From: Streptomyces spinoverrucosus | Lineage (GTDB): Bacteria; Actinomycetota; Actinomycetes; Streptomycetales; Streptomycetaceae | NCBI RefSeq assembly: GCF_006539505.1 | Contig: NZ_BJND01000017.1 | Coordinates: 186,001-250,000 of the forward strand | DNA length: 64,000 bases | Direction of reading: 5' to 3' | In this document: piece by piece, positions 38,383 through 47,318 of the stretch | Numbering within the stretch: the stretch's first letter is position 1 | Layout of the letters: the number at the start of each line of letters is the position of its first letter | Notes under the pieces: generated by a model | What the model was told of the DNA's origin: nothing | Seen by the model: the letters and a program-made list of their open reading frames with translations, nothing else | Databases searched by the model: none | Made by a program: the position numbers and the translations under genes

Positions 38383-39405
38383 ATGCTGATCGCTCAGCGT
38401 CCCTCGTTGACCGAAGAGGTCGTCGACGAGTTCCGCTCCCGGTTCGTGATCGAGCCGCTGGAGCCGGGCTTCGGCTACACCCTCGGCAACTCCCTCCGCC
38501 GTACGCTCCTGTCGTCGATCCCCGGCGCTGCTGTCACCAGCATCCGCATCGACGGTGTCCTGCACGAGTTCACCACCGTGCCGGGCGTCAAGGAGGACGT
38601 CACCGACCTGATCCTCAACATCAAGCAGCTGGTCGTGAGCAGTGAGCACGACGAGCCCGTGGTGATGTACCTGCGCAAGCAGGGTCCGGGTCTGGTCACC
38701 GCCGCCGACATCGCGCCGCCGGCCGGTGTCGAGGTGCACAACCCCGACCTCGTCCTCGCCACGCTCAACGGCAAGGGCAAGCTGGAGATGGAGCTGACGG
38801 TCGAGCGCGGCCGCGGTTACGTCTCCGCCGTGCAGAACAAGCAGGTGGGCCAGGAGATCGGTCGTATCCCGGTCGACTCCATCTACTCGCCGGTTCTGAA
38901 GGTCACGTACAAGGTCGAGGCCACGCGTGTCGAGCAGCGCACCGACTTCGACAAGCTGATCGTCGACGTCGAGACCAAGCAGGCGATGCGTCCGCGTGAC
39001 GCCATGGCCTCCGCCGGTAAGACGCTGGTCGAGCTGTTCGGTCTCGCCCGCGAGCTGAACATCGACGCCGAGGGCATCGACATGGGTCCGTCCCCGACGG
39101 ACGCCGCGCTCGCCGCAGACCTGGCGCTGCCGATCGAGGAGCTGGAGCTCACCGTTCGGTCGTACAACTGCCTCAAGCGTGAGGGCATCCACTCCGTGGG
39201 TGAGCTCGTCGCCCGCTCCGAGGCCGACCTCCTGGACATCCGTAACTTCGGTGCGAAGTCCATCGACGAGGTCAAGGCGAAGCTGGCCGGCATGGGCCTG
39301 GCCCTGAAGGACAGCCCGCCCGGATTCGACCCGACCGCTGCCGCCGACGCCTTCGGTGCGGACGACGACGCGGACGCGGGTTTCGTGGAGACCGAGCAGT
39401 ACTGA
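38383..39405 (+). CDS. rpoA: RNA polymerase alpha subunit
   Basis: 340 residues. The N-terminal domain ([25 protein letters not shown]) dimerises and holds beta and beta'; after an acidic-poor linker the C-terminal domain ([43 protein letters not shown]) contacts UP elements and activators. It ends in an acidic tail [14 protein letters not shown]. Confidence 0.98.
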   Translation: MLIAQRPSLTEEVVDEFRSRFVIEPLEPGFGYTLGNSLRRTLLSSIPGAAVTSIRIDGVLHEFTTVPGVKEDVTDLILNIKQLVVSSEHDEPVVMYLRKQGPGLVTAADIAPPAGVEVHNPDLVLATLNGKGKLEMELTVERGRGYVSAVQNKQVGQEIGRIPVDSIYSPVLKVTYKVEATRVEQRTDFDKLIVDVETKQAMRPRDAMASAGKTLVELFGLARELNIDAEGIDMGPSPTDAALAADLALPIEELELTVRSYNCLKREGIHSVGELVARSEADLLDIRNFGAKSIDEVKAKLAGMGLALKDSPPGFDPTAAADAFGADDDADAGFVETEQY

Positions 39406-39445
39406 TCGGTCGTTGCCGGTGAGCATCCGCTCATCGGGTTCCTGA

Positions 39446-39469
39446 CCCCGGTACCTGATACGGCCGGGG
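39446..39469 (+). promoter_or_regulatory. Hairpin element before rplQ
   Basis: CCCCGG (39446-39451) pairs with CCGGGG (39464-39469), enclosing TACCTGATACGG. The 14-mer GTACCTGATACGGC is identical to that before rpsM, while the flanking stem differs in sequence but keeps its pairing. Confidence 0.5.
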
Positions 39470-39490
39470 CAGACACACAGGAGAAGAACA

Positions 39491-39997
39491 ATGCCGAAGC
39501 CCACCAAGGGTGCCCGTCTGGGCGGCAGTGCCGCGCACGAGAAGCTGATGCTCGCGAACCTCGCGAAGTCGCTGTTCGAGCACGGCCGTATCACCACCAC
39601 CGAGGCGAAGGCCCGCCGCCTGCGCCCGTACGCCGAGCGTCTGATCACCAAGGCGAAGAAGGGTGACCTTCACAACCGCCGTCAGGTGCTCCAGGTCATC
39701 ACGGACAAGGGCGTCGTCCACACGCTCTTCACCGAGATCGGCCCGCGCTACGAGAACCGTCCGGGTGGCTACACCCGCATCACCAAGATCGGTAACCGCC
39801 GTGGCGACAACGCGCCCATGGCTGTCATCGAGCTGGTCGAGGCGCTGACGGTTGCGCAGCAGGCCACGGGTGAGGCCGAGGCCGCGACGAAGCGTGCGGT
39901 CAAGGAGGCCGAGGCTGCGGAGGCTACCGAGGCTGCTGAGGACAAGGTCGATGTGACCAAGGCCGAGGATGCCGCCGAGGAGTCGAAGGACGCGTAA
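39491..39997 (+). CDS. rplQ: 50S ribosomal protein L17
   Basis: 168 residues; [25 protein letters not shown] and [24 protein letters not shown] are typical. The tail from about residue 120 is Ala/Glu/Lys-rich ([30 protein letters not shown]), a low-complexity extension common in Streptomyces. End of the alpha operon, before the repeat and terminator. Confidence 0.97.
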   Translation: MPKPTKGARLGGSAAHEKLMLANLAKSLFEHGRITTTEAKARRLRPYAERLITKAKKGDLHNRRQVLQVITDKGVVHTLFTEIGPRYENRPGGYTRITKIGNRRGDNAPMAVIELVEALTVAQQATGEAEAATKRAVKEAEAAEATEAAEDKVDVTKAEDAAEESKDA

Positions 39998-40019
39998 GCG
40001 TTCTGCCGGGGGCTGTTTC

Positions 40020-40096
40020 GTTGGCGGGTGCGGCTTTCGTCGTGGCTTGTCGCGCCCACGCGGCGGAGCCGCATATCGATGCAGTCCCGCGCCCCT
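40020..40096 (+). repeat. Streptomyces-type intergenic repeat, copy 1
   Basis: 40042-40077 (36 bp) is identical to 45143-45178, and the following CCGCGCCCCT is also shared. Internal GCGGC/GCCGC forms a small hairpin. Repeats of this kind are scattered through Streptomyces genomes. Here it lies between rplQ and truA, upstream of the rplQ terminator. Confidence 0.8.
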
Positions 40097-40106
40097 TGAG
40101 GGCGTT

Positions 40107-40139
40107 GCGGGCCCGTTCCTTTTCGAGGAGCGGGCCCGC
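40107..40139 (+). terminator. Terminator after rplQ
   Basis: GCGGGCCCG (40107-40115) pairs with CGGGCCCGC (40131-40139), with TCCT/AGGA inside, and TCTTGTGTTGTT follows. It ends the alpha operon just before truA. Confidence 0.75.
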
Positions 40140-40165
40140 TCTTGTGTTGTTGAGAGGATCTGTAC

Positions 40166-41026
40166 GTGAGTGATGTAGCAGCGCCCGGGTTCGTTCGTGT
40201 TCGGCTCGACCTGTCCTATGACGGCAGCGCGTTCCATGGGTGGGCCAAGCAGGCCGGTGGGAAGCGGACCGTGCAGGGGGAGATCGAGGACGCCCTGGCG
40301 ACCGTGACGCGGTCGCGGCACACGACGTACGAGCTGACCGTGGCCGGGCGGACCGACGCCGGCGTGCATGCGCGGGGCCAGGTGGCGCACGTCGATCTGC
40401 CCCGGGAGGTGTGGGCGGAGCAGAACGGGAAGCTGCTCAAGCGGCTCGCCGGGCGGCTGCCGAAGGATGTGCGGGTGTGGGCCCTGCGGGAGGCCCCGGC
40501 CGGTTTCAACGCCCGCTTCTCGGCGATCTGGCGCCGTTACGCCTACCGCGTCACCGACAACCCGGGCGGCGTGGACCCGCTGCTGCGGGGCCACGTCCTC
40601 TGGCACGACTGGCCGCTCGACGTCGACGCGATGAACGAGGCGGCCCGGCGGCTGCTGGGGGAGCACGACTTCGCCGCCTACTGCAAGAAGCGGGAGGGGG
40701 CCACGACCATCCGGACGTTGCAGGAGCTGAGCCTCGTCCGGGGGGACGACGGGATCATCACCGCCACCGTCCGCGCCGACGCCTTCTGCCACAACATGGT
40801 GCGCTCGCTGATCGGCGCGCTGCTGTTCGTGGGGGATGGGCACCGCCCGCCGGACTGGCCGGGGAAGGTGCTCGCCGCCGGCGTACGGGACTCCGCGGTG
40901 CACGTCGTACGGCCGCACGGGCTGACGCTGGAGGAGGTCGGCTACCCGGCGGACGACCAGCTGGCCGCGCGCAACAAGGAGGCGCGCAACAAGCGGACGC
41001 TGCCGGGTGCGGCGGGGTGCTGCTGA
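40166..41026 (+). CDS. truA: tRNA pseudouridine(38-40) synthase TruA
   Basis: 286 residues from GTG 40166. [18 protein letters not shown], then the catalytic Asp in [20 protein letters not shown], and [12 protein letters not shown] near the end. Modifies U38-U40 in anticodon stem-loops. A C-terminal Cys-Cys tail (GAAGCC) is unusual but harmless-looking. The gene ends 8 bp from the convergent membrane protein gene. Confidence 0.97.
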   Translation: MSDVAAPGFVRVRLDLSYDGSAFHGWAKQAGGKRTVQGEIEDALATVTRSRHTTYELTVAGRTDAGVHARGQVAHVDLPREVWAEQNGKLLKRLAGRLPKDVRVWALREAPAGFNARFSAIWRRYAYRVTDNPGGVDPLLRGHVLWHDWPLDVDAMNEAARRLLGEHDFAAYCKKREGATTIRTLQELSLVRGDDGIITATVRADAFCHNMVRSLIGALLFVGDGHRPPDWPGKVLAAGVRDSAVHVVRPHGLTLEEVGYPADDQLAARNKEARNKRTLPGAAGCC

Positions 41027-41034
41027 CCGGCGTC

Positions 41035-41919
41035 CTACTCGTTCGCCGCCGCCGACGCCTGTGCCTCGCCGCGCCTGCGGATCTGGCGGAAGGTGAACTC
41101 GGCCAGGTCGTCGCCGGTGGAGAAGACCGCCGTGTCCTTGGGGGTCACGTCGTTGCCGTTGGTGAAGCCGGCGATGGTGAAGTAGGCGTAGCGGCCGTAG
41201 GAGTTGGTCGTGGAGCGGCAGACGGCGGCGTTGCAGAAGGCCTTGATGCCGCCTCCGGACAGGGACTCCACGATGCTCTTGCTGTCGGCCTGCTCCTTGG
41301 CCTTGGCGGCCTGCGCCTCGGTGTCGAAGACGGCCACGCCGACCGTCACCGCGATGCCGTCCTTGGTGTAGGTGACGCGCAGCATGCGGGTGCAGTCGTT
41401 GGCGTTGAGGACCTTGGGGAGGGTGCCCGCGGCGGCCGTGGCGCAGCTCTTGGTGTCGGCCGTCGGGCCCTTCTTGTAGACCGTCTCGCCCATGGTCAGC
41501 TGGGTGCCGGGGAAGAGGCCGGTCACGCTGAGCGGGGCGGTGTCCTTGGTCTTGCTGGCGACGAAGTCCTTCGGGTCCAGCGGCGGCGGGGCGCTGGTCG
41601 GCGCGAAGGACGGGGCCGGGGCGCTGGACTCGCTCGGGATGTCGGCGGTCGCGGGCAGCTGGGAGGTCGGGTTGTTCGACGCCCGGCTGTTGCCGTCCGC
41701 GGAGACGACGGCCACCGCGACGGCGGTGCCGACCGCGACGGTCGCGAGCGCACCGCCGCCGATGAACAGCAGTCGGCGCCGCTTGTTGCGCGCCTCGGAG
41801 GCCTCGGCGAGCGCGGCCCAGTCCGGCGTCTGGTCGCTGCTGCCGCTGTTCCAGGGCTGCTGCGAATGCGGTTTCCAGGGATCCCACTGGGACTGGGGTC
41901 CCCCCTGCCCATAGCTCAT
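41035..41919 (-). CDS. Single-pass membrane protein of unknown function
   Basis: 294 residues. A polar Gln/Ser/Pro-rich cytoplasmic N-terminus, basic NKRRR at about 46-50 followed by one membrane helix (LLFIGGGALATVAVGTAVAVAVV), a Ser/Pro/Ala linker (SSAPAPSFAPTSAPPP), then an external domain with four Cys in two pairs (SCATAAAG...NDCTRMLRV and AFCNAAVCRS). The layout fits an extracellular disulfide-bonded domain. ATG 41919 is used; a longer frame to 41964 exists. I do not recognise the family. Confidence 0.7.
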   Translation of the reverse strand: MSYGQGGPQSQWDPWKPHSQQPWNSGSSDQTPDWAALAEASEARNKRRRLLFIGGGALATVAVGTAVAVAVVSADGNSRASNNPTSQLPATADIPSESSAPAPSFAPTSAPPPLDPKDFVASKTKDTAPLSVTGLFPGTQLTMGETVYKKGPTADTKSCATAAAGTLPKVLNANDCTRMLRVTYTKDGIAVTVGVAVFDTEAQAAKAKEQADSKSIVESLSGGGIKAFCNAAVCRSTTNSYGRYAYFTIAGFTNGNDVTPKDTAVFSTGDDLAEFTFRQIRRRGEAQASAAANE

Positions 41920-41993
41920 GGGGCGCAGTTTAGACGGGCCGAGGGGTGTGCTGGTCCGTCTCAACCAGCCCTGGAACCCCTAGCGTTCGCTCC

Positions 41994-42242
41994 ATGAGCA
42001 CGGGCAAATACGGCATCTGTGGGTGGTTGGTACGAAGGGTCGCGGGCGGCCTGTGGGGGGTGCTCGTCGAGATCGCGGTGGGTGTGGTGCTCTCCGGGAC
42101 ACGGATGGCGGGTCCGTCGTACGACCTTCTGTTGCTGGTCGTGCCGCGTTGCTGCTCGGCGCGGGCGCGCCGGCGGGCGCGGCGGGCGCTCACGTTCTGT
42201 GTGGCGGCCGTGACCGTGCGGGGTGAGCGGGCGGGGCTTTGA
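41994..42242 (+). CDS. Small hypothetical protein with a hydrophobic helix
   Basis: 82 residues from ATG 41994. One hydrophobic stretch LVRRVAGGLWGVLVEIAVGVVLSG and a second LLLLVVP, and a very Arg-rich C-terminal third (RARRRARRAL). Third codon positions are strongly G/C-biased (most codons end in G or C), as in real Streptomyces genes. No ribosome-binding site is obvious and no family is recognised, so it may be spurious. Confidence 0.4.
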   Translation: MSTGKYGICGWLVRRVAGGLWGVLVEIAVGVVLSGTRMAGPSYDLLLLVVPRCCSARARRRARRALTFCVAAVTVRGERAGL

Positions 42243-42310
42243 GTGTGGCCCCGAACACGTTCGAAAGTGGGCCGTAAAATGGGGCGTGGAGCGGGTTCTC
42301 CGACCGTCGT

Positions 42311-42349
42311 CCACCCGTTTTGACCGGGTGGACACGCCCCGGGTATCCT
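42311..42349 (+). promoter_or_regulatory. Promoter of rplM-rpsI with overlapping inverted repeat
   Basis: TTGACC (42320-42325) and TATCCT (42344-42349), 18-bp spacer. The inverted repeat CCACCCG (42311-42317) / CGGGTGG (42325-42331) brackets the -35. It leaves a leader of about 170 nt before rplM in which I see no other element. Confidence 0.65.
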
Positions 42350-42526
42350 GCTTCTTCGTTGTGTATTGGCTTGCTCATTCTCACGGGACGGGCCCTTACA
42401 CCGGTCCACCGGGCCGATGACCAGCGACCAGCACGCGGTTTGCGTCACCGCTGTGCGGTCAGGGCTGTCGTGATCGTTTCGGTGACCTTGTCTAGGACCA
42501 TTCACTCGAAGCGAAGGCTACGAACC

Positions 42527-42970
42527 GTGCGTACGTACAGCCCCAAGCCCGGCGATGTGACGCGCCAGTGGCACGTCATTGACGCTCAGGACGTCGTCCT
42601 GGGCCGACTCGCCACCACCGCCGCCACCCTCCTCCGGGGCAAGCACAAGCCGATCTACGCGCCGCACGTCGACGCTGGTGACTTCGTCATCATCATCAAC
42701 GCCGACAAGGTGCACCTCTCCGGCAACAAGCGGACCCAGAAGATGGCGTACCGCCACTCCGGCTACCCGGGTGGTCTGCGCTCCGTCCGTTACGACGAGC
42801 TGCTCGACAAGAACCCCGAGAAGGCCATCGAGAAGGCCGTCAAGGGCATGCTCCCCAAGAACACCCTGGGCCGTCAGATGCTCTCCAAGCTGAAGGTCTA
42901 CCGCGGCGAGAACCACCCCCACGCTGCCCAGCAGCCGGTTCCGTTCGAGATCACCCAGGTCGCGCAGTAA
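42527..42970 (+). CDS. rplM: 50S ribosomal protein L13
   Basis: 147 residues from GTG 42527, [40 protein letters not shown]. One of the earliest assembly proteins of the 50S subunit; regulates rplM-rpsI in E. coli by a leader mechanism that I cannot demonstrate here. GAAGG is upstream. The longer frame to 42320 runs through the leader. Confidence 0.97.
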   Translation: MRTYSPKPGDVTRQWHVIDAQDVVLGRLATTAATLLRGKHKPIYAPHVDAGDFVIIINADKVHLSGNKRTQKMAYRHSGYPGGLRSVRYDELLDKNPEKAIEKAVKGMLPKNTLGRQMLSKLKVYRGENHPHAAQQPVPFEITQVAQ

Positions 42971-43012
42971 GTCCGGCCACCCCCTAAGACTGAAGAGAAT
43001 CTGAGGAGAATC

Positions 43013-43525
43013 GTGGCCGAGACCACTGCCGAGCAGCCGCTCGAAGAGCTTGACATCGACAGCTACACCACCGAGTCCGAGGTCCCCGTCGAGGGCGAGT
43101 ACACCTCGGAGTCCATGGCCTCCCGCTTCGGCGAGCCCCAGCCGGCCGCCGGCCTGGGCCGCCGCAAGAACGCCATCGCCCGCGTCCGGATCGTTCCGGG
43201 CTCCGGCAAGTGGAAGATCAACGGCCGCACCCTTGAGGACTACTTCCCCAACAAGGTGCACCAGCAGGAGGTCAACGAGCCCTTCAAGGTGCTCGAGCTG
43301 GAAGGCCGTTACGACGTCATCGCCCGCATCGCCGGTGGCGGTGTCTCCGGTCAGGCCGGTGCGCTCCGTCTCGGTGTCGCCCGTGCGCTGAACGAGGCCG
43401 ACGTCGACAACAACCGCGGTCCGCTGAAGAAGGCGGGCTTCCTGCGCCGCGACGACCGTGCGGTCGAGCGCAAGAAGGCCGGTCTGAAGAAGGCCCGCAA
43501 GGCTCCGCAGTACAGCAAGCGCTAA
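43013..43525 (+). CDS. rpsI: 30S ribosomal protein S9
   Basis: 170 residues; the conserved part starts at [26 protein letters not shown] and ends with the C-terminal [12 protein letters not shown] tail that reaches the P-site tRNA. The first 40 residues are an acidic Glu/Thr-rich extension ([13 protein letters not shown]-like), usual for actinobacteria. GTG start after GAGGAGAA. Confidence 0.97.
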   Translation: MAETTAEQPLEELDIDSYTTESEVPVEGEYTSESMASRFGEPQPAAGLGRRKNAIARVRIVPGSGKWKINGRTLEDYFPNKVHQQEVNEPFKVLELEGRYDVIARIAGGGVSGQAGALRLGVARALNEADVDNNRGPLKKAGFLRRDDRAVERKKAGLKKARKAPQYSKR

Positions 43526-43540
43526 GCGCGGGCCGTACTC

Positions 43541-43582
43541 CGAACGCCCCGACGGCACGCCACTGTGCCGCCGGGGCGTTCG
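43541..43582 (+). terminator. Terminator after rpsI
   Basis: CGAACGCCCCG-A-CGGCAC pairs with GTGCCG-C-CGGGGCGTTCG (17 bp, one mismatch), loop GCCACT, followed by TTTAT. It ends the rplM-rpsI unit. Confidence 0.85.
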
Positions 43583-43732
43583 TTTATCAACAGACACAGG
43601 CGTATAACGGCACAAGACGCTCAAAGTTTTGTGTGATCGGATGGTCAGGCATCGTATGCCTGAGACTCGGGAGCCGCATGCGCGGGCCGCACCCGCAGGG
43701 CTACCCGAACTGACGTTTCCTCAGGAGGACAA

Positions 43733-45091
43733 GTGGGACGACTCTTCGGCACGGACGGCGTGCGCGGTGTCGCCAACGCGGATCTGACGGCCGAGATGGC
43801 GCTCGGTCTGTCCGTCGCGGCGGCCCACGTACTGGCCGAGGCGGGCACCTTCGCGGGCCACCGGCCGACGGCGGTGGTCGGGCGGGACCCGCGTGCGTCC
43901 GGGGAGTTCCTGGAGGCCGCGGTGGTCGCCGGCCTCGCCAGCGCGGGCGTGGACGTCCTGCGGGTCGGTGTGCTGCCGACGCCTGCGGTGGCGTATCTCA
44001 CCGGCGCGCTGGGGGCCGACCTCGGCGTCATGCTCTCCGCCAGCCACAACGCCATGCCGGACAACGGCATCAAGTTCTTCGCGCGCGGTGGGCACAAGCT
44101 GCCGGACGACATCGAGAACCGGATCGAGTCCGTCTACGAGGAGCACCGGCGCGGTGAGCCCTGGGAGCGGCCGACCGGGGCCGGTGTCGGACGGGTGCGG
44201 GAGTACGAGGAGGGCTTCGACCAGTACGTCGCGCATCTGCTGGGCGTTCTGCCGAACCGGCTCGACGGGCTGAAGATCGTCCTCGACGAGGCGCACGGCG
44301 CCGCGTCGCGGGTGTCACCGGAGGCGTTCGCGCGGGCCGGGGCCGAGGTCGTCACGATCGGCGCCGAGCCGGACGGGCTGAACATCAACGACGGGTGCGG
44401 GTCGACGCACCTGCAGCAGCTGAAGGCCGCGGTGGTCGAGCACGGGGCCGACTTCGGTATCGCGCACGACGGTGACGCGGACCGGTGCCTCGCCGTGGAC
44501 CACACCGGTGAGGAGGTGGACGGCGACCAGATCCTGGCCGTGCTCGCGCTGGCGATGCGGGAGCGTTCCGCACTGCGCTCCGGCACCGTTGTCGCGACCG
44601 TGATGTCGAATCTGGGCTTCAAGCTGGCCATGGAGCGCGAGGGGATCCAGCTGGTCCAGACGGCGGTCGGGGACCGGTACGTCCTTGAGGAGATGAAGGA
44701 GCACGGCTACGCGCTCGGCGGTGAGCAGTCCGGGCACGTGATCATCCTCGACCACGCGACGACCGGGGACGGCACGCTCACGGGGCTGATGCTGGCGGCG
44801 AGGGTCGCGGAGAGCGGGCGGTCCCTGCGGGAGCTGGCCGGTGTGATGGAGCGGTTGCCGCAGGTGCTGATCAATGTGCCGGATGTGGACAAGTCCCGGG
44901 TCGGGAGTTCGGCCGAGCTTGCTGTTGCCGTTGCTGAGGCGGAGCGGGAGCTTGGGGCTACCGGGCGGGTGTTGCTGCGGCCTTCGGGGACTGAGCCGTT
45001 GGTGCGCGTGATGGTTGAGGCTGCGGATATTGATCAGGCTCGGTCTGTGGCGGGGCGGTTGGCGGATGCTGTGAAGTCGGCGTTGGGCTGA
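43733..45091 (+). CDS. glmM: Phosphoglucosamine mutase
   Basis: 452 residues from GTG 43733 with AGGAGG upstream. [11 protein letters not shown] at the N-terminus, the phosphoserine loop in [16 protein letters not shown] (Ser104), metal-binding DGDADR, and GEQSGHVI substrate loop. Interconverts glucosamine-6-phosphate and glucosamine-1-phosphate for peptidoglycan. The gene glmS, making its substrate, lies 2.2 kb downstream. Confidence 0.97.
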   Translation: MGRLFGTDGVRGVANADLTAEMALGLSVAAAHVLAEAGTFAGHRPTAVVGRDPRASGEFLEAAVVAGLASAGVDVLRVGVLPTPAVAYLTGALGADLGVMLSASHNAMPDNGIKFFARGGHKLPDDIENRIESVYEEHRRGEPWERPTGAGVGRVREYEEGFDQYVAHLLGVLPNRLDGLKIVLDEAHGAASRVSPEAFARAGAEVVTIGAEPDGLNINDGCGSTHLQQLKAAVVEHGADFGIAHDGDADRCLAVDHTGEEVDGDQILAVLALAMRERSALRSGTVVATVMSNLGFKLAMEREGIQLVQTAVGDRYVLEEMKEHGYALGGEQSGHVIILDHATTGDGTLTGLMLAARVAESGRSLRELAGVMERLPQVLINVPDVDKSRVGSSAELAVAVAEAERELGATGRVLLRPSGTEPLVRVMVEAADIDQARSVAGRLADAVKSALG

Positions 45092-45117
45092 TTTCCGGGT
45101 TCGGGGGTGGGGGTTCT

Positions 45118-45197
45118 GTTGGCGGCGGGCTGCGGGTTGTGTGTGGCTTGTCGCGCCCACGCGGCGGAGCCGCATATCAGCAGAGCCCCGCGCCCCT
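45118..45197. repeat. Streptomyces-type intergenic repeat, copy 2
   Basis: 45143-45178 equals 40042-40077 exactly, followed again by CCCGCGCCCCT. It lies between the convergent stop codons of glmM and the DUF389 gene. It could act as a weak bidirectional terminator through its GCGGC/GCCGC stem. Confidence 0.8.
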
Positions 45198-46137
45198 AAG
45201 CGGCGTTGCTCTGGCGGCGTCGTTGGGTTGACCACAGCCACTTCTGCGCCAGCAGGGTGAGGGTGCCGGCGAGGATGATGCCGAGCAGGTTGAGCAGGAG
45301 TTGTTCGGTGGAGCCGACCGTCTGGTTGGTGTCGCCGTAGCTGAGGGCGACCGCCGCGTTGGCGGCGGCCGGGACCGTGGTCACCGAGATGGCCACGCCC
45401 ACCAGGGCACCCGACTTGGCGGAGGTCAGGGAGAGGGTGCCCGCCGCTCCCGCCAGGACCGCTACGACGAAGGAGAACGCGTCGGGGGCGTAGACGAAGC
45501 CGGTCTGCGGGCGGTCGGCCTCCAGTTGTGCCTCGGTGAACAGGCCCAGCGAGTCCATGAAGAGGCTGAAGAGCACCGTCACCGCCATCGCCACCGCGAA
45601 GCCCACGAGCAGCGCGATCAGTGAGCGCAGCGCCAGGCGGGGGCGGCGCTGCACCACCGAGGTGGAGATGCCCGCCAGCGGGCCGAACTCCGGGCCGACC
45701 GCCATCGCGCCCACGATCAGGATCGCGTTGTCGAGGACGACACCGCAGGCCGCGATCATCGTGGCCAGGGTGATGAACGCGAGGTACGTGATCGACAGGG
45801 TCGATTCCTCGTGCGTCGCGTCGGTCAGGTGTTCCCACAGCACCGCGTCCGCGGCCTCGCCCGGAGCCTCCTTCTCGGCCTTCTCGGCACGCTTGGACAG
45901 CGACAGGTCGATGTTCTCGACGGCGATCGAGCCGCTCACGTCGAGGCCCAACTCCTGCAGCGCGCTGATGAGTTCGTCACCGGCCTCGCGCGCGACGTCG
46001 CACATCACGACGTCCCCCGAGGGATTGCGGGCGGCGCCCGGCATGACGACGAGGTGCGTGGTGCCGACCGTCTTCTCGATCAGTCGCACCACGGCGTCCG
46101 TCCGGTCGGCCGGGGTGATCAGGCGCAGATGCAGCAT
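45196..46137 (-). CDS. DUF389 family membrane protein
   Basis: 313 residues. An N-terminal soluble domain (MLHLRLITPADRTDAVVRLIEKTVGTTHLVV) is followed by about six hydrophobic helices with the family signatures LTDATHEESTLSITYLAFITLATMIAACGVVLDN and GAMAVGPEFGPLAG. Function unknown; some homologues are thought to be transport-related. It overlaps the downstream edge of the repeat at its 3' end. It is 23 nt from coaA and in the same direction, so possibly co-transcribed. Confidence 0.85.
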   Translation of the reverse strand: MLHLRLITPADRTDAVVRLIEKTVGTTHLVVMPGAARNPSGDVVMCDVAREAGDELISALQELGLDVSGSIAVENIDLSLSKRAEKAEKEAPGEAADAVLWEHLTDATHEESTLSITYLAFITLATMIAACGVVLDNAILIVGAMAVGPEFGPLAGISTSVVQRRPRLALRSLIALLVGFAVAMAVTVLFSLFMDSLGLFTEAQLEADRPQTGFVYAPDAFSFVVAVLAGAAGTLSLTSAKSGALVGVAISVTTVPAAANAAVALSYGDTNQTVGSTEQLLLNLLGIILAGTLTLLAQKWLWSTQRRRQSNAA

Positions 46138-46160
46138 GACGCCTTTTTAACAGCCCCGGG

Positions 46161-47147
46161 TTACAGCTTGCGCAGGCTCAGGCGCTGGACCTTGTGGTCC
46201 GGGCCCTTGCGGAGGATGAGGGTGGCGCGGCCGCGGGTGGGGGCGACGTTCTCCATGAGGTTGGGGCGGTTGATCGTACGCCAGGTGGTGCGGGCGTAGT
46301 CGAGGGCCTCCTCCTCGGAGACCTGGGTGTACTTGCGGAAGTACGAGGACGGGTTCTGGAAGGCGGTTTCGCGCAGTTTCCGGAAGCGGTTCAGATACCA
46401 GCGCTCGATGTCCTCGGGGCGGGCGTCGACGTACACACTGAAGTCGAAGTAGTCGGCGAGGCCGACCCGGGTGCGGCCGTCCTTGCCGGGGAGGGCGGGC
46501 TGGAGGACGTTGAGGCCCTCGACGATCAGGATGTCGGGGCGGCGTACGACGAGCCGCTCGCCGGGGACGATGTCGTAGATGAGGTGGGAGTAGACGGGGG
46601 CGGTGACCTCGTCCTTGCCCGCCTTGATGTCGGCGACGAAGCGGGTGAGGGCGCGGCGGTCGTACGACTCGGGGAAACCTTTCCGCGACATCAGGCCGCG
46701 GGCTTCCAGTTCCTTGGTGGGCAGCAGGAAGCCGTCGGTGGTGACCAGCTCGACGCGCGGGTGCTCGGGCCAGCGGGAGAGCAGGGCCTGCAGAAGGCGG
46801 GCGACGGTGGACTTGCCGACCGCGACCGAGCCGGCGACGCCTATGACGAAGGGGGTGCCGGACTGGGAGCCCTGTTCGCCGAGGAAGGTGTTGAGCGCGC
46901 CTCTGAGGCCGTCGGTGGCGGCGACGTAGAGATTGAGCAGCCGGGAGAGCGGGAGGTAGATGTCCCGCACCTCGTCGAGGTCGATGACATCGCCGAGGCC
47001 GCGCAGCTTCTCGACTTCCTCCGCAGTCAACGACAGCGGGGTCTTGTCGCGCAGCGCACTCCACTCGGCGCGGGTGAGGTCGACGTAGGGAGTCGCCTCC
47101 GGCCGGGGCCGGTGGGCGCTCCGCATCGGGGAGACCGGAGAGATCAC
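46161..47147 (-). CDS. coaA: Pantothenate kinase type I
   Basis: 328 residues. Walker [13 protein letters not shown] near residue 105; further signatures [32 protein letters not shown] and [13 protein letters not shown] match PanK-I of mycobacteria and E. coli. First step of CoA synthesis. It diverges from glmS; the 171-bp gap between them must contain both promoters, which I cannot resolve. Confidence 0.96.
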   Translation of the reverse strand: MISPVSPMRSAHRPRPEATPYVDLTRAEWSALRDKTPLSLTAEEVEKLRGLGDVIDLDEVRDIYLPLSRLLNLYVAATDGLRGALNTFLGEQGSQSGTPFVIGVAGSVAVGKSTVARLLQALLSRWPEHPRVELVTTDGFLLPTKELEARGLMSRKGFPESYDRRALTRFVADIKAGKDEVTAPVYSHLIYDIVPGERLVVRRPDILIVEGLNVLQPALPGKDGRTRVGLADYFDFSVYVDARPEDIERWYLNRFRKLRETAFQNPSSYFRKYTQVSEEEALDYARTTWRTINRPNLMENVAPTRGRATLILRKGPDHKVQRLSLRKL

Positions 47148-47318
47148 AGTCCATTGTTACGGGAGTCTGAACGGGCGGTGGGGTGGGATGCGTCACGCGG
47201 GTGTGCCGGTCAGCGGCAGCGGAACTCCCCACCGATACGTTCGTACCCTCGTGGGAATTTCCGATTTCGGGCACGCGGAAGCCTTTTCGGGCGGCCGGCG
47301 GACCGTAGGCTGCCGCTC

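Noticed and set aside
39431-41887. Long minus-strand frame over rplQ, truA and the membrane protein gene
   Set aside because: Opposite or out of frame to rplQ and truA, which are certain, and it mixes low-complexity stretches without any domain.
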